Origin: Azospirillum sp. 51_20
Lineage (GTDB): Bacteria > Pseudomonadota > Alphaproteobacteria > RF32 > CAG-239
Reading direction: 5' to 3'
Assembly (NCBI GenBank): GCA_001917175.1
Contig: MNTV01000019.1
Span: 1-64,000 of the forward strand
Length of the DNA: 64,000 nt
How positions within the stretch are numbered: the first letter of the stretch is position 1; every line of letters begins with the position of its first letter. Below are positions 62,633-64,000 of the stretch, one piece after another. The translations under genes and the position numbers were made by a program. The notes under the pieces are model-generated. The model was not told where the DNA came from. It saw nothing but the letters and a program-made list of their open reading frames with translations, and ran no database searches.

Positions 62633-63562
62633 ATGATAAAAGTTAAAAACCTGGTCTTTGACTATATGACGAAAAGGGCTTTGCACGGCCTTTCGTTCGA
62701 AATCGAAAAAGGCAGCATCGTCGCCTTGATCGGACCGAACGGCGCCGGCAAGACCACTTTGATGAGATGTCTGGCGGGACTGGTCAAACCCTTCAGCGGA
62801 GAAATTTTCATCAACGACATCAACGTTCCCGAAGACTCGCGCAACGCCCACCGGCACATTTCCTACCTGTCGGACGTTTTCGGCCTGTATGACAACCTGA
62901 CGGCCCGCCAATGTCTGAGATATGCGGCGTTGGCCTTTGACATCCCGACGGCCGAAATCGACGGCAGAATCGCGGAAACGGCGGAAATGCTCAACCTTAC
63001 CGAACATCTGGACACTTATGCCGGCAACCTTTCCCGCGGTCTGCGGCAGCGGCTGGCAATCGCGCTCGGCATTATCCACAAACCGGAATTCATCATTCTC
63101 GACGAACCGGCCTCGGGGCTTGATCCGGAAGCGCGGCTGGAACTCTCGAAGCTGTTTGTTGCACTGAAAGAAAAAGGCCACACCCTGCTCATTTCCTCGC
63201 ATATTCTGGCCGAACTCGAAGACTATGCGACCGCCGTGATTGTGCTTAACGCCGGCAGAATCGTCAAATATGAAAAATTTGACGGCAGCGCCGTCAACGT
63301 CAGACAGGACGCCCGCATTAACATTGCCGTCCGCGTCAAAGGCAGCACGGAGCAGCTGATTCAGTTCCTGGAAGAAGACAACTCAACCGGCGAAGTCAGC
63401 AGCGACGGCACCTATGTTCGCGCCTGCGTTTTCGGACAGGAAAACGAACTTGCCGCCCTGCTGAGAAGGCTGATTGCGGCGGAAATCAAGGTTATTGAGT
63501 TCAAAATTGAGAAAAACTCGCTGAAAACCGCTTATTTCGAAACCCTGAAAGAAGGAGAATAA
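62633..63562 (+). CDS. ABC transporter ATP-binding protein
   Basis: A 309-residue ATPase: Walker A in LIGPNGAGKTT, signature LSRGLRQRL, Walker B in FIILDEPASGLDP, switch His in LISSHILAE. The C-terminal ~75 residues form an extra domain after the ATPase core, as in NatA/CcmA-like transporters. GAGGA lies seven bases before the ATG. The membrane subunit starts 3 bases after its stop, so they form one operon. The substrate is unknown. Confidence 0.94.
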   Translation: MIKVKNLVFDYMTKRALHGLSFEIEKGSIVALIGPNGAGKTTLMRCLAGLVKPFSGEIFINDINVPEDSRNAHRHISYLSDVFGLYDNLTARQCLRYAALAFDIPTAEIDGRIAETAEMLNLTEHLDTYAGNLSRGLRQRLAIALGIIHKPEFIILDEPASGLDPEARLELSKLFVALKEKGHTLLISSHILAELEDYATAVIVLNAGRIVKYEKFDGSAVNVRQDARINIAVRVKGSTEQLIQFLEEDNSTGEVSSDGTYVRACVFGQENELAALLRRLIAAEIKVIEFKIEKNSLKTAYFETLKEGE

Positions 63563-63564
63563 GA

Positions 63565-64000
63565 ATGTTTAAGAATCCGGAATTTATCAGGAACACCTGG
63601 ACCGAACTGACGGCCAAAAAACTGGCGGCAATGCCGCTTCTGCTGATCACGGTCTACCTTCTGGCCTACATCCTGGACGAAGCGCTGCCGTTTTCCTTCC
63701 TGCCTTACATCTGCGTGTTTTTCTACTGTGTTTTCACTTATGTCTGGAGCACCCGGCTGGCGGCGGAAACGGTGATCAGGGAAATCAACGCCAACACCTG
63801 GTCGTTTCAGGTTATGACTTCGATGTCGCCGGTCAAAATGGCTGTCGGCAAACTGTTCGGCAGCACGGTTTACATCTGGTACGGCAATTTCATCTGTTTT
63901 GCCCTTTACCTTTTGTCTTACCACCTGCATCGGGAACGGCTGCCGGAAATACCGCTGCCGGAACTTCTGACCAACGTTCTGATTTTCGTCCTGTTCGGCC
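63565..64000 (+). CDS. ABC transporter membrane subunit (ABC-2 type), 5' part only
   Basis: The frame opens at ATG 63565 with GAAGGAGAATAAGA upstream, 3 bases after the ATPase stop, and runs off the right edge with 145 codons visible. Four hydrophobic segments are seen (LAAMPLLLITVYLLAYIL; FLPYICVFFYCVFTYVW; STVYIWYGNFICFALYLL; LLTNVLIFVLFG). This fits an ABC-2 permease of a two-component exporter. No substrate inferred. Confidence 0.85.
   Translation, partial: MFKNPEFIRNTWTELTAKKLAAMPLLLITVYLLAYILDEALPFSFLPYICVFFYCVFTYVWSTRLAAETVIREINANTWSFQVMTSMSPVKMAVGKLFGSTVYIWYGNFICFALYLLSYHLHRERLPEIPLPELLTNVLIFVLFG

Overview
This 64 kb stretch looks like chromosome of an uncultured, probably gut-associated, anaerobic or fermentative alphaproteobacterium. 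Three things point there. The F1-ATPase operon runs delta-alpha-gamma-beta-epsilon, has no F0 genes beside it, and lies downstream of priA. A MoeA-like domain is fused to a MobA-like nucleotidyltransferase. The [FeFe]-hydrogenase maturase HydG sits beside a TM1266-type regulator. The lineage is an inference; there is no rRNA in the window.

Layout. 1-2 kb: MBOAT plus AlgJ-like genes for acylating an exported polysaccharide (left edge, partial). 2-6.6 kb: lineage-specific genes (an alpha/beta-hydrolase-like protein with a Cys elbow, a divergent lysozyme-like membrane protein, a secreted HExxH protein). 6.7-8.6 kb: accBC. 8.7-9.65 kb: a gene-poor stretch with a decayed gene. 9.7-14.6 kb: atpHAGDC, transcribed leftward, then priA. 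17-22 kb: an HExxH protein, xerC, a lipoprotein and the fused molybdenum-cofactor gene. 22-24.7 kb: a tight leftward cluster of SPOR protein, site-2 protease and nagZ. 24.8-28.7 kb: xthA, rnr and an S41 protease, then a lysR gene and a frameshifted GNAT. 30-43.8 kb: mostly leftward small units (DUF4139, an inactive-looking M16 homologue, LbH acyltransferase, histidine phosphatase, HAD-NUDIX fusion, EamA, HD, NUDIX, methyltransferase, two tandem paralogues of unknown function). 44-49 kb: hydG/TM1266, SIMPL, an NlpC/P60-like candidate and TerC. 49-55 kb: a leader ORF with an interrupted GNAT, unknown proteins and a SulP transporter. 55-59 kb: a frameshifted autotransporter, a structured non-coding region, a tandem repeat and tRNA-Ser(GCT). 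59-64 kb: a PcfJ-like/LRR-like protein, a DUF1566-like protein, and an ABC transporter running off the right edge.

The most unusual material is non-coding or half-coding. (i) A compact three-way-junction element at about 57.9 kb has two separate downstream stretches complementary to one of its strands, an arrangement like phage C4 antisense RNAs. (ii) A dispersed ~120-130 bp repeat occurs four times, each time directly after the T-tract of an intrinsic terminator and in the same orientation as the gene before it. (iii) A 206/207 bp tandem repeat abuts tRNA-Ser and carries tRNA 3'-end sequence in both orientations. (iv) A dnaX-type slippery heptamer lies exactly where an unknown gene changes frame. 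(v) A leader-peptide/alternative-hairpin arrangement precedes an interrupted GNAT gene.

Five genes in the window are interrupted (two GNATs, one autotransporter, one possible regulator, one slippery-site gene). That suggests real decay, assembly homopolymer errors, or recoding; reads would tell these apart. Start codons were chosen by Shine-Dalgarno spacing, signal peptides and neighbour distances. No similarity search was run, so family names rest on motif recognition.
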